Assembly: GCA_023398575.1 (NCBI GenBank)
Contig: JAEWSC010000011.1
Coordinates: forward strand, 15,360 to 79,359
Length of the DNA stretch: 64,000 bases
From: Bacillota bacterium
Lineage (GTDB): Bacteria; Bacillota; Clostridia; Christensenellales; Aristaeellaceae
Direction of reading: 5' to 3'
A model generated the notes under the pieces. It was not told the origin of the DNA. It searched no databases and worked only from the letters and a program-made list of their open reading frames with translations. Positions within the stretch are counted from its first letter, which is position 1; every line of letters starts with the position of its first letter. Below are positions 17,259 through 26,388 of the stretch, piece after piece. Position numbers and translations under genes: made by a program.

Positions 17259-18215
17259 ATGATGGCCAAGTACACGATCAAGCGGTTGCTGCAGTCAGTT
17301 TTTACGGTATTGCTGGTAGTAACAATTGTTTTTCTGCTGCTCCGAATGATGCCTACCGATTATTTCTTTACAGAGGACGAGCTGATCAAGCTCAACGATA
17401 CGCAAAAGCATGACAGGCTGCAAGCAGCTGGTATGCTGGATGCTCCGCTGGTGCAGCTAGGACGTTTTTATGAATCTCTCTTCACAAGGGGGGATCTGGG
17501 CGTCAGCCGCCGCATACAGAAAAATGTACCTGTGGTTCAATTGATTGCAGGTAAGTTTAGCATATCTATGCGTCTTGGTCTGATTGCGTTGAGCATTGCT
17601 TTGTCAATCGGTGTATCTCTTGGCGTTCTGCAGGCGCGCTATAAGGACGGTTTGTTTGATCATATAGGTACGGCCTATACGGTGTTTGTTAATGCTGTGC
17701 CACATCTTGTGTCATTTTCACTCATACTAGCCCTCGGGGCCCGGGTGCTGGGGTTGCCATCCATGTATTCTGCCCGAAAACCGGACATATCATCTGTGCT
17801 ACCGATTGTCTGCTTGGCGATGACCTCCATTGCGGGTTACATGCTATGGACACGCCGGTATATGGTTGATGAGTTAAATAAGGATTATATACGCCTTGCG
17901 AAGCTGAAAGGTCTTTCAACGCGCAGCGTTATGTATAGACATGTTCTGAAAAATGCATTTGTGCCATTAGCACAATATTTACCTTATTCCATTTTACTTA
18001 CGGTTGGTGGTTCACTTCTGGTAGAACGGTTCTTCTCCGTTCCTGGAATGGGCCCTATGCTTACAGATGCCATATCGCGTTATGATACAAATGTTGTACA
18101 GGGGGTTGTCATACTCTATGCGTCACTGGGCATTCTTGGTGTGTTTATCGGGGATGTGTTGATGACGCTTATCGATCCTAGGATTCGTCTAACAAGTAAG
18201 GGAGAGACGCGTTGA
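17259..18215 (+). CDS. Peptide ABC transporter permease (OppB/DppB-type)
   Basis: 318 residues with six membrane helices. The first is at the N-terminus, and the inner-membrane-component signature EAA-like loop lies around DYIRLAKLKGLSTRSVMYRHVLKNA (about 209-233), with the conserved G at the turn that contacts the ATPase. It has the large periplasmic loop between helices 1 and 2 typical of OppB. It forms a heterodimeric channel with the next gene; its stop codon overlaps that gene's ATG by one base. Confidence 0.9.
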   Translation: MMAKYTIKRLLQSVFTVLLVVTIVFLLLRMMPTDYFFTEDELIKLNDTQKHDRLQAAGMLDAPLVQLGRFYESLFTRGDLGVSRRIQKNVPVVQLIAGKFSISMRLGLIALSIALSIGVSLGVLQARYKDGLFDHIGTAYTVFVNAVPHLVSFSLILALGARVLGLPSMYSARKPDISSVLPIVCLAMTSIAGYMLWTRRYMVDELNKDYIRLAKLKGLSTRSVMYRHVLKNAFVPLAQYLPYSILLTVGGSLLVERFFSVPGMGPMLTDAISRYDTNVVQGVVILYASLGILGVFIGDVLMTLIDPRIRLTSKGETR

Positions 18216-19231
18216 TGGATAAGAATGCCGCAGATATGGCAGCAGATAAGTCTGCCGTTGATAAAAGCATAGCGCAAAAGCATGTGCATGACCGTATCTA
18301 TGTAAAGGCTCGTTCGAATATGCCTGAAAGTCAATTGTTTGACTTTGCGGATTATCATGCTCAGGATGCTGAGCGCATTGGATACTCAGAATACTCCTAC
18401 TGGATGAGCGTATGGCGGAACTTTTTGAAGAAAAAATCCGCAGTTGTTATGCTTATCGTTTTTTCGCTGCTATTTATCTTTACATTTATAGCGGTTGAAA
18501 TCAGCAAATTTGATGTGAGTAATTTGCGCATTGATAATGCTTTGATGTTTACTTCGCCAAATGCTGAGTTTTGGTTTGGAACGGATAATATTGGCCGGGA
18601 TTATTGGTCACAGGTATGGCATGCCACCAGAACGTCTATTATTTTGGCGGTTTCCGTATCCTTTGGTCAAATATTCCTGGGTATGATTATTGGCTTGGTA
18701 TGGGGTTATGTTCGCAAGCTGGACCGAATCATTACTGAACTGTATAATTTGATTGACAATATACCTACCATCATTTACATGACATTGATTGTATTGCTGA
18801 TCGGTAAGAGCTACTATATTATGGGAACTGCCATCATTGTGTTTGGCTGGCTGCCCACCGCTCGAAATGTGCGTAATCTGGTCTTTATGTACCGGGATCG
18901 TGAATACAACCTTGCTTCCCGTTGCCTGGGCACTAGCCTTCGGCGCATCTTAATCAAAAATATACTGCCTTACCTTGTTAGTGTGATCGTATTGCGTCTG
19001 GCGCTGGCGATTCCTGGAACTATTGCGTATGAGACAACACTAGCTTATTTGGGACTGATGGATATATCAACGCCATCTCTTGGTATCCTTTTGCGCAATG
19101 CCAGAAGCTTTTTCCTGGACTATCCTTACCTGCTTATATTCCCGGCCGCCATCGTATCCGTGATTACGGTCACATTCTATCTGGTGGGCAACGCATTCTC
19201 AGATGCGTGCGACCCGCGCAATCACGTTTAG
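18215..19231 (+). CDS. Peptide ABC transporter permease (OppC/DppC-type)
   Basis: 338 residues. A hydrophilic N-terminal tail of about 70 residues is followed by six helices and the phrase FGTDNIGRDYWSQVWHATR, diagnostic of OppC-type permeases; the EAA loop is near YNLASRCLGTSLRRILIKN. ATG 18215 is preferred over the in-frame TTG one codon earlier because it is placed better after GGGAGA and gives the usual TGA/ATG one-base overlap. It works with the OppB-like subunit and the fused ATPase. Confidence 0.9.
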   Translation: MDKNAADMAADKSAVDKSIAQKHVHDRIYVKARSNMPESQLFDFADYHAQDAERIGYSEYSYWMSVWRNFLKKKSAVVMLIVFSLLFIFTFIAVEISKFDVSNLRIDNALMFTSPNAEFWFGTDNIGRDYWSQVWHATRTSIILAVSVSFGQIFLGMIIGLVWGYVRKLDRIITELYNLIDNIPTIIYMTLIVLLIGKSYYIMGTAIIVFGWLPTARNVRNLVFMYRDREYNLASRCLGTSLRRILIKNILPYLVSVIVLRLALAIPGTIAYETTLAYLGLMDISTPSLGILLRNARSFFLDYPYLLIFPAAIVSVITVTFYLVGNAFSDACDPRNHV

Positions 19232-19243
19232 TGGAGGCTGCAA

Positions 19244-21322
19244 ATGAGTGATGCAATGATGAATAAGCCCGCTGGTTTTGAACATATTGATTTTGAGTCA
19301 CGAGCAAAGAAAATGCTTTCAAATGAACCGATCTTGTCTGCAAAAGATGTGGAGATTGATTTCACGCTGCGCGGACAGCATTTGAAGGCAATTCGCCGCT
19401 GTTCGCTGGATCTGTATGATGGCGAAACGTTGGCAATCGTTGGTGAATCAGGTTCCGGCAAGTCTGTATTTACCAAGTCTTTTGTCGGAATGTTGGATAA
19501 GAATGGAGCCGTTACAGGCGGTTCCATTATGTATGGTGGTCAAGATTTGGCCAAGTTTACTACTGAACGCGAGTGGCGTACCATTCGTGGCAAAAAAATT
19601 GCGATGGTAACGCAAGATCCTATGACGAGCCTGAACCCGCTGAAGAAGATTGGTGCGCAGATTCAGGAATCCGTAGAGATGCATCAAGGGTTGCATGGTG
19701 CGCAGGCCAAAAAGGAAGCCTTGCGCATGCTGGAGCAGGTAGGAATACCTGACCCTGAACGCCGTTATAACCAATATCCTCATGAGTTCTCAGGCGGGAT
19801 GCGTCAACGCGTTGTAATTGCCATTGCTGTGGCATGCAAACCCCAAATCCTCATATGTGACGAACCAACTACAGCATTGGATGTTACAATTCAAGCGCAG
19901 ATACTTGACTTAATCCGTAGGCTGCAAAAAGATCAAGGTATGACCATTGTATACATCACCCACGATCTTGGTGTTGTAGCCAATGTGGCTGACCGTGTAG
20001 CTGTGATGTACGCAGGCCAGATCGTTGAAATCGGCATGGCAGATGAAATTTTCTTTGATTCTTGGCATCCGTACAGTTGGGCACTTTTAGGCGCGTTACC
20101 CCAGTTGGGTGTAAAGGGAGAGAAGCTGCCCGCCATTGATGGTACGCCGCCTAACCTTTTCAACAAGGTAGAGGGTGATTCATTTGCGCCTCGCAACCGC
20201 AAAGCACTGAACATTGACTTTCTGGAAGAACCACCAATGTATGATGTGACGCTTACCCACCAGGCTAAAACCTGGATATTGGATCCGCGGGCACCCAAGC
20301 TTGAACGTCCGGATTCTATACGCAAGTTAAGCATGCAGCACATACAGGTGGATGTCAACACGCCGGCGGTGATTCATCCGCATGAGGATCCCAAGCGGGA
20401 GCCTCTGGTTGAGATCAAAAATATGCAGGTTACCTTTGGCGGTGGCAGAAAGAAATTTGTAGCAGTGGATGATGTGAATCTCACCATCTACCGCGGTGAA
20501 ACCCTTTCGTTGGTTGGTGAGTCAGGGTCAGGAAAAACCACCATTGGCCGTGCCATCGTGCGGATTAATCCAATCACAGATGGTGAGATACTTTATAAAG
20601 GTCGGCGGATTAGTGGGCAGATTTCCAAGGAGCTAGATGTGGAGGTCATCCGCAGCATGCAGATGATATTCCAGGATCCTATGGCTTCTTTGAATGAGCG
20701 CGCTAAGGTAGATTATATCATTTCTGAAGGTTTGTTAAATCATCATTTGTATAAGGATAACGCAGACCGTGAAGCAAAAGTACAAAAGGCGTTGGAAGAA
20801 GTTGGCCTTCTGCCTGAGTTCTCCAGCCGTTTTCCGCATGAATTCTCAGGTGGTCAGCGCCAACGCATCGGTATTGCGCGTTCGTTGGTGATGGAGCCCG
20901 AGTTTATCGTGGCAGACGAGCCTATTTCCGCTCTGGATGTATCCATCCGTGCGCAAGTGTTGAACTTGCTGAATGAATTGAAGAAGAAGCGCGGCTTGAC
21001 CTACCTGTTTATTGCTCATGACCTATCTGTTGTACGTTTTATCTCCGACAGGATAGCTGTTATTCACAAGGGACGAATCGTGGAACTGGCAGAGTCTGAA
21101 GAATTGTTCCGTCATCCGCTGCATCCCTATACGAAGGCACTGCTTTCGGCAGTACCTAACCCCAACCCTTATCTGGAACGTAGTAAGAGCCTGCTGATAT
21201 ATGACCCCAGCGTTCATGATTATTCGACAGCCGCTCCTGTATGGGCTGAAGTCAAGCCTGGCCATTTTGTTCATGGGAATGACCGCGAGCTTGATGGATA
21301 CCGCAGGGAGTTGGGACTATAA
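19244..21322 (+). CDS. Fused double ATP-binding protein of the peptide importer (OppD-OppF fusion)
   Basis: 692 residues carrying two complete ABC ATPase domains in one chain, where most bacteria have separate OppD and OppF. Domain 1 has Walker A GESGSGKSV, signature FSGGMRQRV and Walker B ILICDEPTTALD. Domain 2 has GESGSGKTT, FSGGQRQRI and FIVADEPISALD. Each ATPase is followed by the oligopeptide-transporter extension (HPYSWALLGALPQ and HPYTKALLSAVPNPNP), which in classical OppD/F binds an Fe-S cluster through Cys; no such Cys cluster is visible here. Both ATP sites look intact. It is the last gene of the operon, ending at the 21329-21376 terminator. Confidence 0.92.
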   Translation: MSDAMMNKPAGFEHIDFESRAKKMLSNEPILSAKDVEIDFTLRGQHLKAIRRCSLDLYDGETLAIVGESGSGKSVFTKSFVGMLDKNGAVTGGSIMYGGQDLAKFTTEREWRTIRGKKIAMVTQDPMTSLNPLKKIGAQIQESVEMHQGLHGAQAKKEALRMLEQVGIPDPERRYNQYPHEFSGGMRQRVVIAIAVACKPQILICDEPTTALDVTIQAQILDLIRRLQKDQGMTIVYITHDLGVVANVADRVAVMYAGQIVEIGMADEIFFDSWHPYSWALLGALPQLGVKGEKLPAIDGTPPNLFNKVEGDSFAPRNRKALNIDFLEEPPMYDVTLTHQAKTWILDPRAPKLERPDSIRKLSMQHIQVDVNTPAVIHPHEDPKREPLVEIKNMQVTFGGGRKKFVAVDDVNLTIYRGETLSLVGESGSGKTTIGRAIVRINPITDGEILYKGRRISGQISKELDVEVIRSMQMIFQDPMASLNERAKVDYIISEGLLNHHLYKDNADREAKVQKALEEVGLLPEFSSRFPHEFSGGQRQRIGIARSLVMEPEFIVADEPISALDVSIRAQVLNLLNELKKKRGLTYLFIAHDLSVVRFISDRIAVIHKGRIVELAESEELFRHPLHPYTKALLSAVPNPNPYLERSKSLLIYDPSVHDYSTAAPVWAEVKPGHFVHGNDRELDGYRRELGL

Positions 21323-21328
21323 ACAATC

Positions 21329-21376
21329 AAACCTGCCGCTGGAATCGTCAGCATGATTCCGGCGGTAGGTTTTTTT
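21329..21376 (+). terminator. Rho-independent terminator of the peptide importer operon
   Basis: An 18-bp stem with two G-T type pairs (21329-21346 with 21355-21372), an eight-base loop and seven T in a row overlapping and following the right arm. Confidence 0.85.
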
Positions 21377-21485
21377 GTTGCCTCGGATTGTGAATTACAT
21401 AAGGGCATGATGTGCTACTGATTTATTTAGAAGGAGTTTTCTCTTTTCTGTAGAATGATAAAATTGTCAATATGGGGGTGATATA

Positions 21486-22385
21486 GTGCGGCGGACAACA
21501 TTGCTGATCATGGCAGCAGGACTCGGCGCCCGATACGGCGGTAACAAGCAGATAGATAACTTGGGACCTCATGGTGAGATTCTCATGGAATATTCTATCA
21601 GCGATGCCATCGAAGCGGGATTTGACCGGGTCGTTTTTGTGATTAAAAAAGACATGGAAAGCATCATGAAGGAGAAGGTTGGTAACCGTATATCAAAAAA
21701 GGTTGAGGTGTCTTATGCCTTTCAAGAATATGACACTCTTCCCGGAGGTTTCCTACCACCTGAAGACCGTACCAAGCCCTACGGAACAGTTCATGCTGTA
21801 CTGTGCGCAAAGGATTTGATCCACGAACCATTTGCAGTCATCAATGCCGATGACTACTATGGCAAAGAAGCGTTTAAAGTGATACGGCATTCATTGCTCA
21901 TCATGCCTGAGAAGTGCCATGCATCTATGGTCGGATATAAGCTGCGCAATACAGTTTCCGAACACGGCCAGGTAACGCGTGGTATATGCAGTGTGAGCGA
22001 ACAGGGGAAATTGACAGGTGTAGCGGAGACATATCGTATCGCACTGCTTAAGAATGGTATCATTCAGGATATGGAGAATGACAAGCAGCTAGATGCCGAT
22101 TCACTTGTATCCATGAATTTCTGGGGCTTTACGCCCTGGATATTCGAAATGGCAGATGAAGCATTAGCTTCGTTTTTGACCAGTCTGGAGCCAGGTGAAC
22201 AGAAGAAGGAGTATCCATTGCCTGTGATGGTAGATGCGCTGATGCAAAGCCACAGGATAGAGGTTGATGTTCTCTCAACGGATGCCACCTGGTTTGGTGT
22301 TACCTTTCAGGAGGATCGGCCAACAGTCAGAGAAGAACTGCTTAGGCTTCATCAAAAGGGTGCTTATTCTGATCAATTATTTTGA
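21486..22385 (+). CDS. NDP-sugar nucleotidyltransferase-like protein
   Basis: 299 residues from a GTG start (SD GGGGGTGAT). The N-terminal nucleotide-binding motif AAGLGARYGGNKQ and a later INADDYYG metal-binding motif place it in the RmlA/GalU/GlmU nucleotidyltransferase superfamily, which joins an NTP to a sugar-1-phosphate. The sugar is not predictable. The next gene, galE, follows after 21 bases in the same transcript, which favours a UDP-hexose pathway feeding glycan synthesis. Confidence 0.8.
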   Translation: MRRTTLLIMAAGLGARYGGNKQIDNLGPHGEILMEYSISDAIEAGFDRVVFVIKKDMESIMKEKVGNRISKKVEVSYAFQEYDTLPGGFLPPEDRTKPYGTVHAVLCAKDLIHEPFAVINADDYYGKEAFKVIRHSLLIMPEKCHASMVGYKLRNTVSEHGQVTRGICSVSEQGKLTGVAETYRIALLKNGIIQDMENDKQLDADSLVSMNFWGFTPWIFEMADEALASFLTSLEPGEQKKEYPLPVMVDALMQSHRIEVDVLSTDATWFGVTFQEDRPTVREELLRLHQKGAYSDQLF

Positions 22386-22406
22386 CAATGGGGGTATGAA
22401 AACAGT

Positions 22407-23420
22407 ATGATGATTTTGCTAACAGGCGGTGCCGGGTATATTGCTTCCCATACCATTATCGAATTGTTAAAGGCCGGCCATGAGGTGGTTGTTGCCGACA
22501 ATTTTGTGAATAGCCAGCCAGAAGCAATCAGGCGGGTTGAAAAAATTACTGGCACATCCATCCCTATGTATGATATAGATATTTGCGATAAGGAAAAGCT
22601 GACAAAGGTATTTGAAAAACATTCTATAGATGGTGTCATTCATTTTGCAGGATTGAAGGCTGTAGGGGAATCGGTCGGTATTCCTTTAAGGTATTATAGA
22701 AATAACATTGATTCTACGTTAACGCTTTGCGAGGTTATGAACACATTTTCTGTAAAGCGGCTTGTATTCAGTTCATCTGCCACCGTTTATGGCGTACCGG
22801 ACAAAATGCCGCTGGTGGAAGATATGCCGACCAGTGCTAACAGCCCATATGGCTGGACGAAGTTCATGATCGAACAGATTTTAACGGATGTGGCTTTTGC
22901 ACAAAAGGACTGGTCGGTAGTTTTGTTGAGGTACTTCAATCCCGTTGGCGCTCATGAGAGTGGTACTATCGGAGAGGACCCCAATGGCATACCCAATAAC
23001 TTGATGCCCGTTATCACTCAGGTAGCATCCGGCAAGTTGTCCATGCTAAAGGTTTTCGGCACTGATTATCCCACTCGCGATGGTACATGTATCAGGGACT
23101 ATATACATGTGTCTGATTTGGCTCGCGGCCATGTAAAGGCCATTGAATATGCAATGGGTCATACCGGTGCGGAGGCCATTAACCTGGGCACTGGTAATGG
23201 ATATAGCGTATTGGAGATTCTGCGTGCTTTCCAGGAGGTTAATGGAATTCAAGTTCCTCACCAGTTAACAGACCGCAGGCCGGGTGATGTACCGGAGTGC
23301 TATGCCGATCCTCAAAAAGCGATGAGGCTTTTAGGGTGGAAGGCCGAAAAGAGCTTGGAAGATATGTGCCGTGATGCATGGCGGTGGCAGAAGAACAATC
23401 CCAAGGGATACTCGGCTTAA
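22407..23420 (+). CDS. galE: UDP-glucose 4-epimerase
   Basis: 337 residues, a short-chain dehydrogenase-type epimerase interconverting UDP-glucose and UDP-galactose with bound NAD. Visible are the Rossmann motif TGGAGYIASH (6-15), the catalytic SSSATVYG serine region (about 122-129), the Y148-x-x-x-K152 pair in SPYGWTK, and the C-terminal RRPGD. It lies directly downstream of the nucleotidyltransferase and ends at a strong terminator. No galactose catabolic genes (galK, galT) are adjacent, so a biosynthetic role in glycan precursor supply is likely. Confidence 0.93.
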   Translation: MMILLTGGAGYIASHTIIELLKAGHEVVVADNFVNSQPEAIRRVEKITGTSIPMYDIDICDKEKLTKVFEKHSIDGVIHFAGLKAVGESVGIPLRYYRNNIDSTLTLCEVMNTFSVKRLVFSSSATVYGVPDKMPLVEDMPTSANSPYGWTKFMIEQILTDVAFAQKDWSVVLLRYFNPVGAHESGTIGEDPNGIPNNLMPVITQVASGKLSMLKVFGTDYPTRDGTCIRDYIHVSDLARGHVKAIEYAMGHTGAEAINLGTGNGYSVLEILRAFQEVNGIQVPHQLTDRRPGDVPECYADPQKAMRLLGWKAEKSLEDMCRDAWRWQKNNPKGYSA

Positions 23421-23435
23421 GAGATTAAATTGTGG

Positions 23436-23469
23436 AAGCAGGGCTGACAGAATCGTCAGCCCTGCTTTT
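23436..23469. terminator. Bidirectional terminator between galE and the collagen-like gene
   Basis: A perfect 13-bp stem (23436-23448 with 23455-23467) and a six-base loop, with T on the plus side, between convergent genes. Confidence 0.8.
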
Positions 23470-23477
23470 GTATTCAA

Positions 23478-25040
23478 TTATAGAATAGTTACACCTGCGC
23501 TTGCAAATCCAGTTACCGTGGTGGCAACATCAACTCCGGCAGTAACATCTGCCGCAAATACCATGAGCAGCCGTGTTCCCATTGAGATAGGGATGCCTAA
23601 GCCCGTGGTAATGCCATTTGAGATAGACCCAATACCAACGACGCCAGTTAAAGTGGGAGATAGAGTGACTACTGCGCCAGGAATGGGGAAGAAAACATTG
23701 TCAGGAGCCGCCGATGCATATAATTGTGCGGTAAGAGTAACCGTTGTGCCTACCAGAGAAAGAGCAACGGTTGTGCTGAAGTAGGCGGCTAAAGAGGTGA
23801 TGGTTCCATCTCTGGGCATGGAGAAGGCCATGTTGGCAATGGTTGTGGTGTTAATCGTCCCACCTAAGAGACTGACACCCGTTACAGAGCTGCCAAAGCC
23901 TACCAACGTAGTTGTACCAATTAGTTCACCAATGACGGTGGTCATGACAGCAGGCGTACCGGAAGCGAAGGGAATAATTGCCCCGTTACCGCTTGCACCA
24001 GTCGCGCCAGTAGCACCGGTTGCACCTGTTGCGCCTGTTGCGCCTGTTGCTCCGATAGCCCCAGTAGCACCCGTAGCGCCTGTCGCACCTGTGGCGCCTT
24101 CAGCACCTGCTGCGCCTGTTGCACCCGTTGCTCCGGTAGGTCCAGTAGACCCTGTCGGCCCGGTGGGTCCGGCAATACCTTGTGCACCCGTTGCGCCTGT
24201 TGCGCCAACTGCTCCGGCGGGTCCGGTCGGTCCGGTGGGTCCGGCAATACCTTGTGCACCTGTGGCGCCAGTCGCGCCTTGAGCACCTGTGGCCCCGGTG
24301 GCACCAGCAGCGCCTGCTGCGCCAGTCGCGCCTGTTGGTCCGGCAACACCTGTCGCGCCTGTTGCGCCAGTCGCGCCAGCAACTCCTGCTGCGCCAGTGG
24401 CACCGGTGGCCCCTGTAGGCCCAGTAGGTCCTGTAGGTCCAGCTACGCCTTGTGCGCCAGTCGCGCCGGCAGAGCCGGTAGGCCCGGTCGGTCCAGTAGC
24501 TCCAGTGGGGCCAGTGGGACCAGTTCCACCGGTAGGTCCAGTAGGTCCGGTGGGACCGTTAGCGCCAGTAGGCCCGGTGGGGCCGGTTGCACCAGTGGGG
24601 CCAATGGGTCCGGTGGCACCGGCAGGGCCAATGGGTCCGGTTGGACCAGTTCCACCAGTTGGTCCGGTGGGGCCAGTTCCGCCGGTAGGTCCGGTAGGAC
24701 CAATTGAACCGGTGGGGCCAGTCGCGCCGGTACGGCCCGTAGGTCCGGTGGGACCAGTTGGGCCAATGCACCCAGTAGGGCAAGGCGGTGGACAGGGTGG
24801 CGGATACGGAGGAGGACAAGGAGGCGGACAAGGAGGCGGACAAGGAGGAGGCGGAGGGAAGGGGCATGGAGGTGGCGGGAAGGGAGGGCATGAGGCATCA
24901 GGAATGGTATCCCTGATACCGGCATTGGAAAAATGAAGTGAACCGTCATTGGGCGAAGTGCCGGCACTTCCTCTGCCCGGGCCATACTGCGGGTTTCTCA
25001 TGGGTTGAAAACCCCGTTGATCGTAAATACCTTTTGCCAA
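23478..25040 (-). CDS. Collagen-like spore-surface (BclA/BclB-type) protein
   Basis: 520 residues from TTG 25040, chosen because AGAAAGGTGATC lies directly upstream and fits the 16S anti-SD; longer frames lack an SD. Layout: an N-terminal segment of about 60 residues, a proline/cysteine-rich stretch of CPPP repeats (about 50-88), some 85 G-x-y collagen triplets dominated by GPT and GAT (about 90-350), and a 170-residue C-terminal domain starting GNGAIIPFASGTPAVMTT, which matches the BclB-type exosporium C-terminal domain. Such proteins form trimeric filaments on the spore surface and are O-glycosylated on the triplet threonines. A sigma-K-type promoter lies upstream, and the neighbouring divergent gene is a glycosyltransferase. 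Confidence 0.88.
   Translation of the reverse strand: MAKGIYDQRGFQPMRNPQYGPGRGSAGTSPNDGSLHFSNAGIRDTIPDASCPPFPPPPCPFPPPPPCPPPCPPPCPPPYPPPCPPPCPTGCIGPTGPTGPTGRTGATGPTGSIGPTGPTGGTGPTGPTGGTGPTGPIGPAGATGPIGPTGATGPTGPTGANGPTGPTGPTGGTGPTGPTGATGPTGPTGSAGATGAQGVAGPTGPTGPTGATGATGAAGVAGATGATGATGVAGPTGATGAAGAAGATGATGAQGATGATGAQGIAGPTGPTGPAGAVGATGATGAQGIAGPTGPTGSTGPTGATGATGAAGAEGATGATGATGATGAIGATGATGATGATGATGATGASGNGAIIPFASGTPAVMTTVIGELIGTTTLVGFGSSVTGVSLLGGTINTTTIANMAFSMPRDGTITSLAAYFSTTVALSLVGTTVTLTAQLYASAAPDNVFFPIPGAVVTLSPTLTGVVGIGSISNGITTGLGIPISMGTRLLMVFAADVTAGVDVATTVTGFASAGVTIL
23988..24773 (-). repeat. Collagen G-x-T triplet-coding repeat tract
   Basis: About 260 codons of a 9-base periodic repeat with GGT/GGC at every third codon and Thr mostly in the third position (GPT, GAT). 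Longer sub-blocks recur, for example GAQGIAGPTGPTGPA-type units. The tract is prone to slippage, so its copy number is expected to vary between strains. Confidence 0.85.
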
Positions 25041-25082
25041 GAAGATCACCTTTCTTATCATCAGGCTAGGGAGAGCGGGCAG

Positions 25083-25110
25083 CACGATTGCCCACCAACT
25101 CCATACAATA
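25083..25110 (+). promoter_or_regulatory. Sigma-K/E-type promoter of the glycosyltransferase gene
   Basis: CAC (25083-25085), a 16-base spacer and CATACAATA (25102-25110). It is divergent from, and overlaps by two bases, the -10 element of the collagen-like gene promoter. Confidence 0.5.
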
Positions 25111-25137
25111 AAGTATGAGAAGCCGCCAAATTCGGTG
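25109..25137 (-). promoter_or_regulatory. Sigma-K-type promoter of the collagen-like gene
   Basis: On the minus strand CACC (25134-25137), a 16-base spacer and CATACTTTA (25109-25117), an exact fit to the mACm-16-CATAnnnTA mother-cell consensus known from Bacillus. Confidence 0.6.
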
Positions 25138-25166
25138 CGCTTCCATGCATTGTGGAGGTGGCAGAT

Positions 25167-26246
25167 TTGCCGGAATTAAGCTTGTGCATGATTGTACGTA
25201 ATGAGGAAGCGGTGCTTGGACGCTGTTTGGATTGCATACGGGATGCTGTGGATGAAATTGTAATTGTGGATACTGGATCTATCGATCATACCCGTGACAT
25301 AGCTATGGCATACACCAATGACGTGTATGACTTTGTGTGGGTCGACGACTTTGCAAAGGCGCGAAACTATGCTTTTTCAAAAGCGACAAAACCATATATC
25401 ATGTGGCTGGATGCTGATGATGTAATTTTGCCGGAGTCTGTGCTGCAACTAAATGCACTGATGGATAATCTGGAACCGAACACGGATATGGTCATGATGC
25501 CGTACCATGTAGCCTTTGATGCGCAAGGAAAGCTAACGATGACGTATGAGCGTGAAAGGATCATACGCAATGGAGCAGGCCTTTTCTGGGTTGGTGCGAT
25601 TCATGAAGTAATCCCACCGGCTGGGAAGATTGTGCATGCGGATATTCCAATACTGCATCAGAAGGTTGGCCCTGGTGATCCCGATCGAAATTTACGCATT
25701 TATGAAAAAATGATTGCCTCTGGGCAGAAATTGCATGGCAGGGACGAATACTATTACGCTAGGGAACTCATGTATCACCAGCGCTTTGAAGAAGCAGTAC
25801 GGGGATTGGAGCATTTTTTAGACAGCGGGCTTGGATGGATTGAAAACGTGCTTTCTGCCTGCCGGGATTTGAGCGAGTGCTATAAGGCATTGGGAAGCAA
25901 GGAAAAAGCACTTGCTGCGCTGTATCGTTCTTTTCACTATGGATCACCACGGGCAGAAACATGCTGCCAGATCGGCCGGCATTTTTATGATAAGGAAGAT
26001 TTTCAGACGGCTGCCTTCTGGTATGAGCTGGCTATTTCGGGTATGCTTATAAATCCGCCGGGGGGCTTTCAAGAGCCCGATTGCTATGGCTATATCCCGT
26101 ATATGCAGCTATGCGTATGCTACTATCGGCAGGGATATCTGGAAAAGGCGATAGAATATAATCGCTTGGCGGGTGAAATTAAGCCGGATGATCCAAGTTA
26201 TTTGTACAACAGAGCATTTTTTCAAGCCCAACTACAGCATGCATAG
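25167..26246 (+). CDS. Family 2 glycosyltransferase with TPR-like repeats
   Basis: 359 residues from TTG 25167, six bases after GGAGGTG (25154-25160); this gives the family-typical start ...LSLCMIVRNEE. The GT-A domain (about 1-200) has the nucleotide/metal motif MWLDADD and the DTGS motif of GT2 enzymes. The remaining part has TPR-like helical pairs (for example KALGSKEKALAALYRSF and YRQGYLEKAIEYNRLAGEIK). The same architecture occurs in enzymes that glycosylate spore-surface and other proteins. It is divergent from the threonine-rich collagen-like gene and shares mirrored sporulation promoters with it, so that protein is the most likely acceptor (inference). Confidence 0.85.
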   Translation: MPELSLCMIVRNEEAVLGRCLDCIRDAVDEIVIVDTGSIDHTRDIAMAYTNDVYDFVWVDDFAKARNYAFSKATKPYIMWLDADDVILPESVLQLNALMDNLEPNTDMVMMPYHVAFDAQGKLTMTYERERIIRNGAGLFWVGAIHEVIPPAGKIVHADIPILHQKVGPGDPDRNLRIYEKMIASGQKLHGRDEYYYARELMYHQRFEEAVRGLEHFLDSGLGWIENVLSACRDLSECYKALGSKEKALAALYRSFHYGSPRAETCCQIGRHFYDKEDFQTAAFWYELAISGMLINPPGGFQEPDCYGYIPYMQLCVCYYRQGYLEKAIEYNRLAGEIKPDDPSYLYNRAFFQAQLQHA

Positions 26247-26388
26247 TAGCTTTATGGTCATTCCGCGCAGAATAAAAGGCTGTAGTTAAACAAACTGTTA
26301 TATTTGTCGAAAACTCTTTACAGACGGCCAGGAGGGAGGTATGCTATAAACTGTACGCATACGGCTACCATTACCTCTTGGAGGAACT

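Noticed and set aside
23988..24773. Regular repeats that might suggest a CRISPR array
   Set aside because: The period is 9 bases and the repeats encode collagen triplets; there are no unique spacers and no cas genes.
23797..24936. Long plus-strand frames rich in Ala-Pro-Val and Gly-Ser repeats
   Set aside because: These are the complement and shifted frames of the collagen triplet tract; the periodic sequence keeps all frames open.
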